Assembly: GCF_002343915.1 (NCBI RefSeq)
Contig: NZ_NETK01000001.1
Coordinates: 1,116,001 to 1,180,000 of the forward strand
Length of the DNA stretch: 64,000 nt
Direction: 5' to 3'
Origin: Nannocystis exedens
GTDB taxonomy: Bacteria; Myxococcota_A; Polyangia; Nannocystales; Nannocystaceae
The notes under the pieces are model-generated. The model did no database searches. It was given only the letters and a program-made list of their open reading frames with translations, and was not told the origin of the DNA. Every line of letters starts with the position of its first letter. The first letter of the stretch is position 1. Positions 9,031 to 16,450 of this stretch are shown here, in pieces. The position numbers and the translations under genes were made by a program.

Positions 9031-9114
9031 ACATGCCCGCTCGAACACGCCCCGAAGGACATGCTCTTTCGCGCATGCCTGAGAAGACATGTCGCTCGCG
9101 ACATGCCCTCTCGT
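9031..9114. repeat. Six-unit 14-bp periodic array between converging genes
   Basis: Unit starts at 9031, 9045, 9059, 9073, 9087 and 9101, each exactly 14 bp apart, with cores ACATGCCC, ACACGCCC, ACATGCTC, GCATGCCT, ACATGTCG and ACATGCCC. The last six bases of each unit are variable. It lies in the 336-bp gap between the converging DUF4846 and PEGA lipoprotein genes; nothing else was seen in that gap. Confidence 0.85.
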
Positions 9115-9134
9115 TCTCTTGGCCGGCCCGGGCC

Positions 9135-9518
9135 TCAGCTCGGGTCTTCGAGCAGCTCGGCGCGGATCACCACCGGCCCGTTGCGATCCTTCTTGACCGT
9201 CGCCGTGACCTGGACCGGGAAGCGGCCGGGCTTGCGGACCTCGATGCGGTGGATCCCCGGCGCCAGCAGCAGCGGGCCGGTCTCGGGCTCCTGCAGCACC
9301 TTGACCTGGCCGACGTAGTTGCCGTCGACGAACACTTCGGCGTCGAGGTCGCCGGGGGCCACCTCGAGCACCAGCGGCGCCGACTGCTCGGCCCCGCTGA
9401 GCTCGCTGCGCTTGCAGCCGCCGGCGAGCGCCAGCGCCAGCGCCAGCGCGCCGATCCGCCCCGTCCACCCCCCATTGCCCAATTTGCTCAACCTATTGCA
9501 GCCGCGCGTGTACGACAT
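9135..9518 (-). CDS. PEGA-domain lipoprotein
   Basis: A 127-residue protein. The hydrophobic stretch GRIGALALALALAGGC ends in a lipobox (LAGGC, Cys35). The rest is a single PEGA domain: LVLEVAPGDLDAEVFVDGNYVGQ, then LLLAPGIHRIEVRKPGRFP and TVKKDRNGPVVI. PEGA domains are small surface beta-folds, often next to protein kinases or in envelope proteins. The ATG at 9518 overlaps the upstream gene by 26 bp. TTG 9491 or TTG 9482, just after the upstream stop, would give a shorter and more typical signal peptide and may be the real start. The overlap suggests translational coupling. Confidence 0.78.
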   Translation of the reverse strand: MSYTRGCNRLSKLGNGGWTGRIGALALALALAGGCKRSELSGAEQSAPLVLEVAPGDLDAEVFVDGNYVGQVKVLQEPETGPLLLAPGIHRIEVRKPGRFPVQVTATVKKDRNGPVVIRAELLEDPS

Positions 9519-10512
9519 CGGGCGCCTCCACCTCCAATGCCACGAGCGTCGCCCCGGGCACCTGCACCGCGGCGAGTCGCTCCTGGAGCTCGGCCGCGCT
9601 GAGCGGGCCGTCGATCTTCAAGGTCACCGAGCCGTCGCCGCCGACCGCGGCCACCTTGACCGCCTGGGCGCCGATCACCGACTCGGCGATCGCGCGCTCG
9701 AGCCGCCGCACGCGCGCGGCCGGCCACGGCGTGGTGAGGCGCAGGCGCAGGCCGCCGGCTGTCTGAACGGACATGGCCCCCGAGACCTGGTTCGAGGCGC
9801 TCTCGAGGGCCGAGGCCGCCGCCGCCGCCGCGTCGGCCGCGAAGCCGGTGGCGGTCGCCGAGGCCGCGCCGTCGCGACCCTCGCCGCGCAGGACCACGGC
9901 CGCCTCGACGACGATCCCGCGGGGATACGCGACGGTGCCGAGCTCGCGGCAGCGGAGCTCGAGGGTGCGGGCCGAGGCGGCGGAGATCGTCCCGCCGCGG
10001 CCGTCGCGGAGGAGGCCTGCCTTGATCCACCGCTGCGCCAGCGCCTCGGCGGCCCCCTCGGCACAACCCTCGCCGCGCACGGCCACCAGCGCCGGGCCCT
10101 CCTTCGCCACCGGCGCGGCCGGCAGGGCCAGCGCCTTGGACAGCCGTCCGGTGTCGATCTCCACCGACACCACCGCCGTCGCCGTCGCCCCGTCGTCGCC
10201 CTGCTGCAGCACGCGGTAGGCTCGCGTCCACACCGCGGCGTCGTCGAGGATCTTCTTGCGCTGGACGGCGTCCGCGGGCCCGACTTGCTCGAGCGCCGCC
10301 TCGAGCGCCGCCCGCCGCGCCCGCTCGAGCGCCTGGCCGCGGGCCTTGAGGCTGTCGACCTTCTCGCTGATCGGCGCGTGCCCGGTGCCCGCGAACGGCG
10401 CGGCCCAGGCCGGCAAACCGGCCAGAAACGCCGCCAGCAGCGACGCCGCCGCGGCGAGTCCCCGACCGGCACGGCCGCGACCGAAGGTCTCGCCTCGCGG
10501 ATGTCCCGGCAT
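9493..10512 (-). CDS. Exported protein of unknown function (FlgT/LPP20-like N-terminal helix)
   Basis: A 339-residue protein with a Sec signal (GLAAAASLLAAFLAGLPAWA, cleavage near 40). The mature N-terminus EKVDSLKARGQALERARRAALEAALEQV has the heptad Ala pattern seen at the start of LPP20/FlgT-type lipoproteins, which precedes a small alpha/beta fold; this is a resemblance only. Two further repeats follow (a VSVEIDTGRLSKAL strand and a VEAAVVLRGEGRDG strand). The C-terminal 60 residues look like a ferredoxin-like sub-domain (LERAIAESVIGAQAVKVAAV, SAAELQERLAAVQVPG). ATG 10512 starts the signal peptide. It is the first gene of a pair with the PEGA lipoprotein. Confidence 0.65.
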   Translation of the reverse strand: MPGHPRGETFGRGRAGRGLAAAASLLAAFLAGLPAWAAPFAGTGHAPISEKVDSLKARGQALERARRAALEAALEQVGPADAVQRKKILDDAAVWTRAYRVLQQGDDGATATAVVSVEIDTGRLSKALALPAAPVAKEGPALVAVRGEGCAEGAAEALAQRWIKAGLLRDGRGGTISAASARTLELRCRELGTVAYPRGIVVEAAVVLRGEGRDGAASATATGFAADAAAAAASALESASNQVSGAMSVQTAGGLRLRLTTPWPAARVRRLERAIAESVIGAQAVKVAAVGGDGSVTLKIDGPLSAAELQERLAAVQVPGATLVALEVEAPDVVHARLQ

Positions 10513-11132
10513 GACCCCCAGAGCCTGACAGAGGCCCGCGCCGCGGCGCAAGTATGTCGCAAAACCGCAGGGACCCGCGGCAAAACCCGGTCCAAACCCG
10601 CCAGGACCTCCAAATCCCGGGTGTTGCCGCGACCTTGCGGGCGGCGCGCACATCACCGCGCGTCACTCCACGTCGCTCCGAGTCACCGAGAGTTTGACAC
10701 GAGCCCGTTCGTGTCAGCACCGCCTGTCCTTCCGGACATGGTCGAAGGCGCTCGCACGGATCCCCCAGCGATCTCCAACCCATGGCGACGCCGTCGCCGC
10801 CGACCTGTCCCGAAGATCGCAAAGCTGAGGCTCCGGTGGTGCCAACGAGTCGACCTCGACCTCGACCGGCGACGACTTGGCCAGCACGACCACCGGCGAC
10901 GAGTCGATCTCGACCTCGACAGGCTCGAGCGGCGAGGCCTCGCCACCACTCAGTCGGCCGCTAGCAATCGTCGCCGAGTCCGCCTGTCTCGGAGGACAGG
11001 AGGCTGTGGAGACGACGATGCGCTCGCCGGTGGTGGCGCTGAGCGCGCCCTCGCGCGCGATAGCCTGGCCGATGGCCTGGCAAGGCCAGCGGCTTTGTCT
11101 CGACGGCCGGGCGGCCTCCAGCGCGGCCTGCT
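10513..11132. other. Intergenic region with short repeats and a doubtful ORF
   Basis: Upstream of the exported-protein gene. It contains two 2-unit 14-bp repeats (starts 10722/10736 and 10982/10996) and Asp/Val codon runs. A minus-strand frame (11136-10714, 140 codons) begins with an ATG that overlaps the stop of the SBBP lipoprotein as ATGA; it has a repeated VEVEIDSSPVVV / VEVEVDSL but no recognisable domain, so it is not called as a gene. Confidence 0.35.
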
Positions 11133-12830
11133 TCATGGCGCGCAGCGGAGCATCGCCACGATGTCGCCGCCGCCCTGCTGCGGTCCGGCGATCTCTCCCA
11201 GAGTGTCGCCGGCGATCACGAACCTCCCACTGCTCGTCCGCGCGAGCGAGGCGTTCTCTTCGGACTGTTCGGTCCCGAATTGCTGGGTCCACTGTTTCGC
11301 GCCGGCGCCGGTGTACTTGACGAAGAAGAAGTCGGCGTCCCCCACAGCCATGTTGCCGTCGAGGCCCGTCTCGGCGCGGCCGGCCACGTAGATGTCGTCG
11401 GCACCGACGAGCACCACGCTGCTCGCCCAGTCGAGGTGCGTCCCCCCGATCTGGCGGATCCACTGCTTGGCGCCGCTGGCGTCGTACTTCACGACGAAGC
11501 CGTCGAGCTGGCCGCCGAAGACGTTGCCGTCCAGGCTCCCGCTGCTCGAACCGACGACGACGATGCTGCCCTGATCATCGATCGCCGCGGCATTGGCGGA
11601 GTCCGACCACTGCGCGCCGAACTGGCGGCTCCACTGCTTGTTGCCGGCTGCGTCGAGCTTGAGTACGAGGGCGTCCCCCTGGCCGGCCGAGGGGTTGCCG
11701 TCGAAGCTGCCCGCCGTGGTACCCGCGACCACGATGACCCCGTTCGGCCCGGTCGCCACGCCCCAGGCGGAGTCGTAGTTGGAGGTGCCGAACTGCTTCG
11801 TCCACAGCTTGACGCCCTGCGGATCGAACTTGGCGACGAAGATGTCCTCGATGCCGGCCGCGGCGTTGCCGTCGAGGCTGCCGAGGGTGAGGCCCACCAC
11901 CACCGCGTTGCCCGCGTCGTCGACGGCGACACCCAGCGCCCGGTCGTCGGGGTTCGTGCCGAACTGGCGGCTCCACAGCTTGGCACCGTCGGGTGCGTAC
12001 TTGATGATGAACGCGTCGGCCTTGCCGATGTGGACGTTGCCCGCGAGGCCGCCGTGGGTGGTGCCGGCGACGAACGCGTTCCCGGCCGCGTCGACGGCGA
12101 CCGCCAGGCCGTGGTCGATCTCGCCGCTGTCGAGCACGTCGGCCCACAGCTCCGTGCCGGCGACGTCGATCTTCTTGACGCTCAGGTCGGACCCCAGGCT
12201 GCCGACGACGATCACGTCGTCGTCGCCGTCGACGGCCACCCCGCGGCCCTGGTCGGTGTTCGCGCTGCCCCATTGCCGCGCCCACGACGGACACGGCGCG
12301 GTGCATTGATTCGCCTGGCACTCTCCGCTCTCGCAGTCGACGTCATCGACGCATCCGCGCCCGAGGCCGCACGGCGCACAATCGCCGCCGCAGTCGACCG
12401 CGCTCTCGCCCCCGTTCTGCAGCCCGTCGTCGCACGCGGGCGCCTTGCATTGCGCCGTGCAGGCGTCGGTGTCGTCGTCGTTGCCGTCGTCGCATGCCTC
12501 GCCGTCGTCGAGCTCGCCGTCACCGCAGGTCGGCGGCGGCGAGGTCATGCTCGTCGCGGTCGTCTCCGACGTCAGCGCCTCGGTGGTCGTGAAACTGGTC
12601 GTCTCGCCGGTCGTCGTCGGGCCGGTCGTCGTCGGGCCCGTCGCGGTCGATTCGCCGGTCGTCTCGGTCGTCGGCTCGGTCGAACTCGCGGCCGTCCCGG
12701 TCGTCGGCCCCCCGCCCGTGTCGGGCGAGCCGGTCGCGCTGGTGGGCAGCAGCGGATCCGCGTCGTCGCCGCAACCGGCCGAGAATGTCCACGCACTCAT
12801 GAGATAAAGCCAGCGGCTCCGACGATTCAT
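11133..12830 (-). CDS. Surface lipoprotein with Cys-rich repeat and SBBP beta-propeller
   Basis: A 565-residue protein. The signal peptide LYLMSAWTFSAGC has a lipobox (SAGC); a Thr/Gly/Ser linker runs to about 95. Next is a myxobacterial Cys-rich unit (CGDGELDDGEACDDGNDDD, residues about 100-125, DUF4215 type), then CDDGLQNGGESAVDCGGDC. From about 185 to the end are six SBBP repeats, each with a strand like ARQWGS, GVAVDGDDDVIVVGS, and FIIKYAPDGAKLWSRQFGT. Such proteins are exposed on the cell surface; the ligand is unknown. ATG 12830 was chosen because it starts the signal peptide; an upstream in-frame extension has no signal. Confidence 0.9.
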   Translation of the reverse strand: MNRRSRWLYLMSAWTFSAGCGDDADPLLPTSATGSPDTGGGPTTGTAASSTEPTTETTGESTATGPTTTGPTTTGETTSFTTTEALTSETTATSMTSPPPTCGDGELDDGEACDDGNDDDTDACTAQCKAPACDDGLQNGGESAVDCGGDCAPCGLGRGCVDDVDCESGECQANQCTAPCPSWARQWGSANTDQGRGVAVDGDDDVIVVGSLGSDLSVKKIDVAGTELWADVLDSGEIDHGLAVAVDAAGNAFVAGTTHGGLAGNVHIGKADAFIIKYAPDGAKLWSRQFGTNPDDRALGVAVDDAGNAVVVGLTLGSLDGNAAAGIEDIFVAKFDPQGVKLWTKQFGTSNYDSAWGVATGPNGVIVVAGTTAGSFDGNPSAGQGDALVLKLDAAGNKQWSRQFGAQWSDSANAAAIDDQGSIVVVGSSSGSLDGNVFGGQLDGFVVKYDASGAKQWIRQIGGTHLDWASSVVLVGADDIYVAGRAETGLDGNMAVGDADFFFVKYTGAGAKQWTQQFGTEQSEENASLARTSSGRFVIAGDTLGEIAGPQQGGGDIVAMLRCAP

Positions 12831-13210
12831 GATCCGGTCCTTCGAGCGAGCGTGGCCAGGATAACCCATCGCCGCGCGCCTGGGACGGGCCATGATCGAC
12901 GAAGCGGACGACGCGCCCCGCGACCGAGATCCGTGCGGGCCCGCGGACCATCAGGCGGGTGGGGTGGCGACGCCGTGACGGTGCTCCTCAACCCGGGGCG
13001 ACTGCGCCTTCGGGTCCACCACGTATCTCGCGGACGGCGGCCCCGGAACGCCGTGCTCGGCGGTTCCGGCGGGCTCGCCCTGGTCTCCCTCGAAATCACC
13101 GCCGTCGTGATGATGCGCGGGCCTGGGCAGCGTCACCGTCAGTGCGACAGGAGGTTCGTGTTACCGCTCGTGGGTTTGGCGCCGGGAGAGGCGTGTGCGA
13201 CACTCCGGCC

Positions 13211-13651
13211 ATGGCGCCCTCGCTCCGCCACCTCATCACCGTGTTCGCGCTCGCCTTCGCGTGCGACTCCGGCTACGACCTCGACACCACGATCACCGTC
13301 CCCGCGGACATCGCGGCGAACTACAGCGTCGCGAACCAGGGCCTGCTGCTGGTGCGTTATACCGTGGATACCGTCGCCCCGCCGACGCTCCGCGAAGTCG
13401 CCGTGCTGTGTGGCGAGGCCGGCGACTTCACCACCCGCGACGTCGGCGACGGCACCGTCATGGAGACGCAGGTCACCGCGTGGATCGAGCCGGTCACCGG
13501 CCGCACCTGCGGCCCGATCGGCCCCAACGTGCTCGAGGACAGCGACTTCCAGAACGACGACGACGAGCCGCAGGCGAGCGCGACGGCCGAGGCCGAGGCG
13601 GGCTGCGGCGGCCACGAGGCCTCCATCGCGCTCACGCTGTCCGCGCCGTAA
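13211..13651 (+). CDS. Small lipoprotein of unknown function
   Basis: A 146-residue protein. The signal MAPSLRHLITVFALAFAC ends in a plausible lipobox (Cys18). The mature part is acidic, with a beta-rich pattern (TVPADIAANYSVANQGLLLV, TLREVAVLCGEAGDF) and an Asp/Glu tract (EDSDFQNDDDEPQASA) before a short Cys-containing end. Five cysteines in total. No family was recognised. ATG 13211 opens the signal; the preceding 380 bp to the divergent SBBP lipoprotein gene carry no other gene and should hold both promoters. Confidence 0.7.
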   Translation: MAPSLRHLITVFALAFACDSGYDLDTTITVPADIAANYSVANQGLLLVRYTVDTVAPPTLREVAVLCGEAGDFTTRDVGDGTVMETQVTAWIEPVTGRTCGPIGPNVLEDSDFQNDDDEPQASATAEAEAGCGGHEASIALTLSAP

Positions 13652-13794
13652 CGTGCGGTCGAGGCGAACTCGCTCGTTCCACCCACATGCCGGCCGAGCG
13701 CATCCGCGGCACGAGGCGTGGATTGATGTCGCGTTCGCCCCCTCGGCCGCCTCGACGCGGGCGACGGGGCAGGTTGACGAGCAAGCGACCGTCG

Positions 13795-13890
13795 TCAGCG
13801 TTTGCTGCCGAGCTGGATCGGGAACGGGGCGAAGTTGGACAGCTCGCCGTACGCGTCGGCGGGCAGGGAGAACTCGATCACCTCGGGCAT
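13795..13890 (-). pseudogene. Truncated NADAR (YbiA-like) gene, N-terminal 31 codons
   Basis: From ATG 13890 the frame reads MPEVIEFSLPADAYGELSNF and APFPIQLGSKR, then stops at 13795. The pattern F-x(7)-YGELSNFAPFPIQL matches the N-terminal strand and loop of NADAR-family proteins (YbiA-type N-glycosidases: YGEFSNFS-hPI-l-G). The next expected element, WPTSEHYFQA, is missing, and no other frame supplies it, so this is a fragment or a frameshifted gene. It starts immediately after a 139-bp segment that is repeated at 15801. Confidence rests on a short motif only. Confidence 0.5.
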
Positions 13891-13903
13891 GGCTGCGCCC
13901 GGG

Positions 13904-14042
13904 AGGATCGCCGAGGCGGCGTGAGGGCGCCAGCCCGCGGGGGCGGTCGTGAGCTGTTCATGAGGACATGCTCGAAAGGTAACTTCGGCGGCGTGCCGGG
14001 CGACGGGCGGCGGTTATCCTGCACGGCGTGGGGCTCGGCGTT
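13904..14042. repeat. Duplicated intergenic segment, copy 1
   Basis: About 85% identical over 140 bp to 15801-15942, same orientation. Both contain GAGGACATG and AAAGGTAACTTCGGCGG. Copy 1 sits between the LRR lipoprotein stop and the NADAR remnant. On the minus strand both copies share an open reading EVTFR-x-CP-x(2)-QLT-x-APAGWRP-x-AASAIL, with a stop just upstream in copy 1. Confidence 0.8.
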
Positions 14043-14081
14043 ACCGGCCTCGTCGGGCTCGCAGGCCATCGTCGACATCGA

Positions 14082-15701
14082 TCACACGCAGTCTTCCATG
14101 TCGCTGCCGGCGACGCAGAGGCCGCTCTTCTCGTCGCACTCCCCGTCGTTCGGCCACGGGCATGGGTCGGCGGGGCCTGGCGCGTCCTTGTTGCCGGCGA
14201 TCTTGACGATGCCGGAGACGTCGACTCCCGCGCCCCAGGCGGCGGCGTCGGCCTGCGGCAGGGACGAGTTGAAGAGAATGCTCAGGCGCTCGCCGACCTT
14301 CGTCAGCGCGGTGAGTCCGTCAACCGACGTGAGGGCCGGGTTGTCGCGGATGTAGAGCTGGCCGTCGACCTCGGCGAGCGCACCGAGGCCGACGAGGTCG
14401 ACGAGGGCGGCGTTGTTCAGGAGCACCAGCGACTCGGCCGTGACCACCTCGGTGAGCTCGCCGAGCGTCGGCAGTGCTTCGTTGTCGGAGATCTCGACCC
14501 GGCCTAGCGAGCTGATGCCGCTCAGGCCGGCGAGCGAGACGAGGGCAGGATTGGAGCGGAGCTCGATGTCGCGGACTTGCTGCAGCGCCGGCAGTGGCCC
14601 GAGGGTCGCAATCTCGGTCGACCACACGAAGAGTTCGCGGACCTCGACCAGCGAGGCGAAACCCGCGAGGTCGGAGATCGGCAGCGAGTTCAGCAGCAGC
14701 CGGTCGACCGACTCGAGCTCGGCGAGCGCGCCGAGGTCGGCGAGCGCGAGGTTCTCCGAGAGGACGAGGTCGATCTCGACGGTCGTCAAGGACTCGAGGC
14801 CGACGAGGTCGGTGAAACCGTTTTCGGTGAGATTGATCGAGAGCATATGCTCGACGCCCGTGAGCGCCCCGAGGTCGGTGAGCACCGGGTTGCCGGTCAG
14901 GCTCAGCGAGAGGCCGTTCCAGTCGACTGCCTCGAGGCCGGCGAGGCTCTGCAGGTTCGGGTTGTCGTTGGCGCTGAGCTCGACAGTGAGCTCGGTGAGC
15001 GCCTCGAGGCCCTTTAGGTCGGTGATGCCGACCTGCTGGAGGTGGATGCTGAAGGTGGCCTCGACGCTGCGCAGGCCCGCGAGGTCGGTGAGCGCGGGCA
15101 GGCTGACCAGGCCGATGCTCCCGACGGCGGTAAGATTGTGCAGGCCCTCGAGCGAGCTCAGGTTCGGCATAAAGTTGAAGTAGAACCCGCCGGGCAGCTC
15201 TTGCAGGCCAGACAGCGGCAACAGGGAGGTGAGTCCCGGCATGTGCCCGAGGCGCACGGAGCCACCGATCGACGTGAGGCCCTCGAGGCCGGTGAGCGTC
15301 GTCAGCGGCGGCGCCTTGCCGCCGTCCTCCGTCGTGATGGCCAGGTCGTGGTCGATGCGCGTGAGCGCGGCGAGCGGGACCAGAGACGTCACGTCGTCGT
15401 AGATCGCGAGCGTGCCGGTGATGTGCGTGCAACCGGCGAGGGCCTCGAGGGCGGCCTGGTCATGCACCACGACGTCGCCATCGGGACAGGAGCCGGCGGC
15501 GCCGGTGGTCGAGTCAGCGGTGGTCGAGTCCCCGGTGGTGGGTTCGCCTGCGGTGGTCGCCGGGGTGCTCGGGTCGCTCGTCGAGGCGGATCCGCTGATG
15601 TCAACCGTCGTGTCGGTCGTGTCGTTGTCGTCTGCCGTCGCTGGAACACAACCGCCCAGCAACAGGGATCCGATCAATCCATGGATAAGGCGCATCCGCA
15701 T
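14082..15701 (-). CDS. Leucine-rich-repeat surface lipoprotein
   Basis: A 539-residue lipoprotein. The signal MRMRLIHGLIGSLLLGGC gives a lipobox (LGGC, Cys18); a Thr/Ser/Asp linker runs to about 70. From about 85 to 505 there are some 17 leucine-rich repeats of 22-24 residues with the pattern L-x-x-L-x-x-L-x-x-(V/I)-x-G-x-(L/I)-x-(L/I)-x-x-N-x-x-L (for example LTDLAGLRSVEATFSIHLQQ). The C-terminus is a Cys motif (DPCPWPNDGECDEKSGLCVA) common on lipoproteins of this group. It is probably a surface recognition or adhesion protein. ATG 15701 begins the signal. It reads toward the NADAR remnant. Confidence 0.9.
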   Translation of the reverse strand: MRMRLIHGLIGSLLLGGCVPATADDNDTTDTTVDISGSASTSDPSTPATTAGEPTTGDSTTADSTTGAAGSCPDGDVVVHDQAALEALAGCTHITGTLAIYDDVTSLVPLAALTRIDHDLAITTEDGGKAPPLTTLTGLEGLTSIGGSVRLGHMPGLTSLLPLSGLQELPGGFYFNFMPNLSSLEGLHNLTAVGSIGLVSLPALTDLAGLRSVEATFSIHLQQVGITDLKGLEALTELTVELSANDNPNLQSLAGLEAVDWNGLSLSLTGNPVLTDLGALTGVEHMLSINLTENGFTDLVGLESLTTVEIDLVLSENLALADLGALAELESVDRLLLNSLPISDLAGFASLVEVRELFVWSTEIATLGPLPALQQVRDIELRSNPALVSLAGLSGISSLGRVEISDNEALPTLGELTEVVTAESLVLLNNAALVDLVGLGALAEVDGQLYIRDNPALTSVDGLTALTKVGERLSILFNSSLPQADAAAWGAGVDVSGIVKIAGNKDAPGPADPCPWPNDGECDEKSGLCVAGSDMEDCV

Positions 15702-15761
15702 ACGGTAGCACAGGGGGGCACGGTGCTCGGCGATACGGGGGCGTACGAGCGATCGTCGACC

Positions 15762-16340
15762 TTAGTCGGCCGGGACGGTGCCCCCGGCGCACAGCTCGTC
15801 GAGGATCGCCGAGGCGGCGCGGGGGCGCCAGCCCGCGGGGGCGCTCGTGAGCTGTTTAAGAGGACATGTCCGAAAGGTAACTTCGGCGGTGTGCCGGGCA
15901 ACGGGCGGCGCCGCTATCCTCCAGGGCGTGAGGCTCGGCGTTCCCGCGCGGGTGCCGCCGCGGCCGGTCGGCGGCAGGCGGCCGAGGACATCCTGCTGTT
16001 TCATGCAGTAGAACCCGGACTTCGACAACCACTCGATCGCGCTCGCCTTTCGCTCCAAGTCCGCGTCCTGGCACAGGAATTTTGCGAGTGCTTGAGAGCC
16101 CGTGAGTCCCCAAGACTCACGGGCTTCGACCTGTCTCGTGGAGAGATACTGGAGACGCTCCAGGTCTGCGCGACAGCGAGCACGTGCGTCGCGTGCCGCG
16201 AGGCCCTCGACGTCGAGCTCCGGAATGTTCGGCGTCTGGCCGATCCGGACGGGACTCTCACCCGCTGGAACGGTGCAGCATGACGTGGCCGAGCGGCCCC
16301 CTTCGGGGTCGCGCTCGTCCGCGTCGTCAGGACGCACCAT
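15762..16340 (-). CDS. Doubtful open reading frame spanning the repeat copy 2
   Basis: A 192-codon frame. The middle (ADLERLQYLSTRQVEARESW, ALAKFLCQDADLERKASAIEWLSKSGFYCMKQQ) looks protein-like; the last 60 codons lie in the 140-bp repeat. There is no clear start signal and no recognised family. It may be a degraded gene whose 3' end is the duplicated segment. The 749-bp gap 15702-16450 otherwise holds only the hairpin at 16097. Confidence 0.3.
   Translation of the reverse strand: MVRPDDADERDPEGGRSATSCCTVPAGESPVRIGQTPNIPELDVEGLAARDARARCRADLERLQYLSTRQVEARESWGLTGSQALAKFLCQDADLERKASAIEWLSKSGFYCMKQQDVLGRLPPTGRGGTRAGTPSLTPWRIAAPPVARHTAEVTFRTCPLKQLTSAPAGWRPRAASAILDELCAGGTVPAD
15801..15942. repeat. 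Duplicated intergenic segment, copy 2
   Basis: Second copy of the segment at 13904-14042. It carries one perfect 14-bp repeat unit core (GGACATGTCC) at 15862-15871, where copy 1 has GGACATGCTC. Synonymous and non-synonymous changes are mixed, so a conserved protein is not clearly implied. Confidence 0.8.
16097..16125. terminator. Perfect 12-bp hairpin downstream of the M23 gene
   Basis: AGCCCGTGAGTC at 16097-16108 pairs with GACTCACGGGCT at 16114-16125 around a 5-nt loop. No T-tract follows on either strand. It is 325 bp past the M23 stop codon, so it may terminate that transcript or be part of a decayed element. Confidence 0.4.
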
Positions 16341-16450
16341 GGCGGCAGGAAATCACCGGGAGAAGCCGGGCTCTCCGGCTCGCCTTCGGGGCTGTCGCCG
16401 CGCGGCCGCGCCGGCTGGACGACGTGAGCACGTCGCTCACCGGCGACGTT

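Noticed and set aside
9031..9114. 14-bp periodic array as a CRISPR
   Set aside because: Units are 14 bp with a roughly constant 8-bp part and 6-bp variable part. CRISPR repeats and spacers are both longer than 20 bp, and no cas gene is nearby.
10714..11136. ORF coupled by ATGA to the SBBP lipoprotein
   Set aside because: The overlap is suggestive, but composition and lack of any fold or family argue that it is chance.
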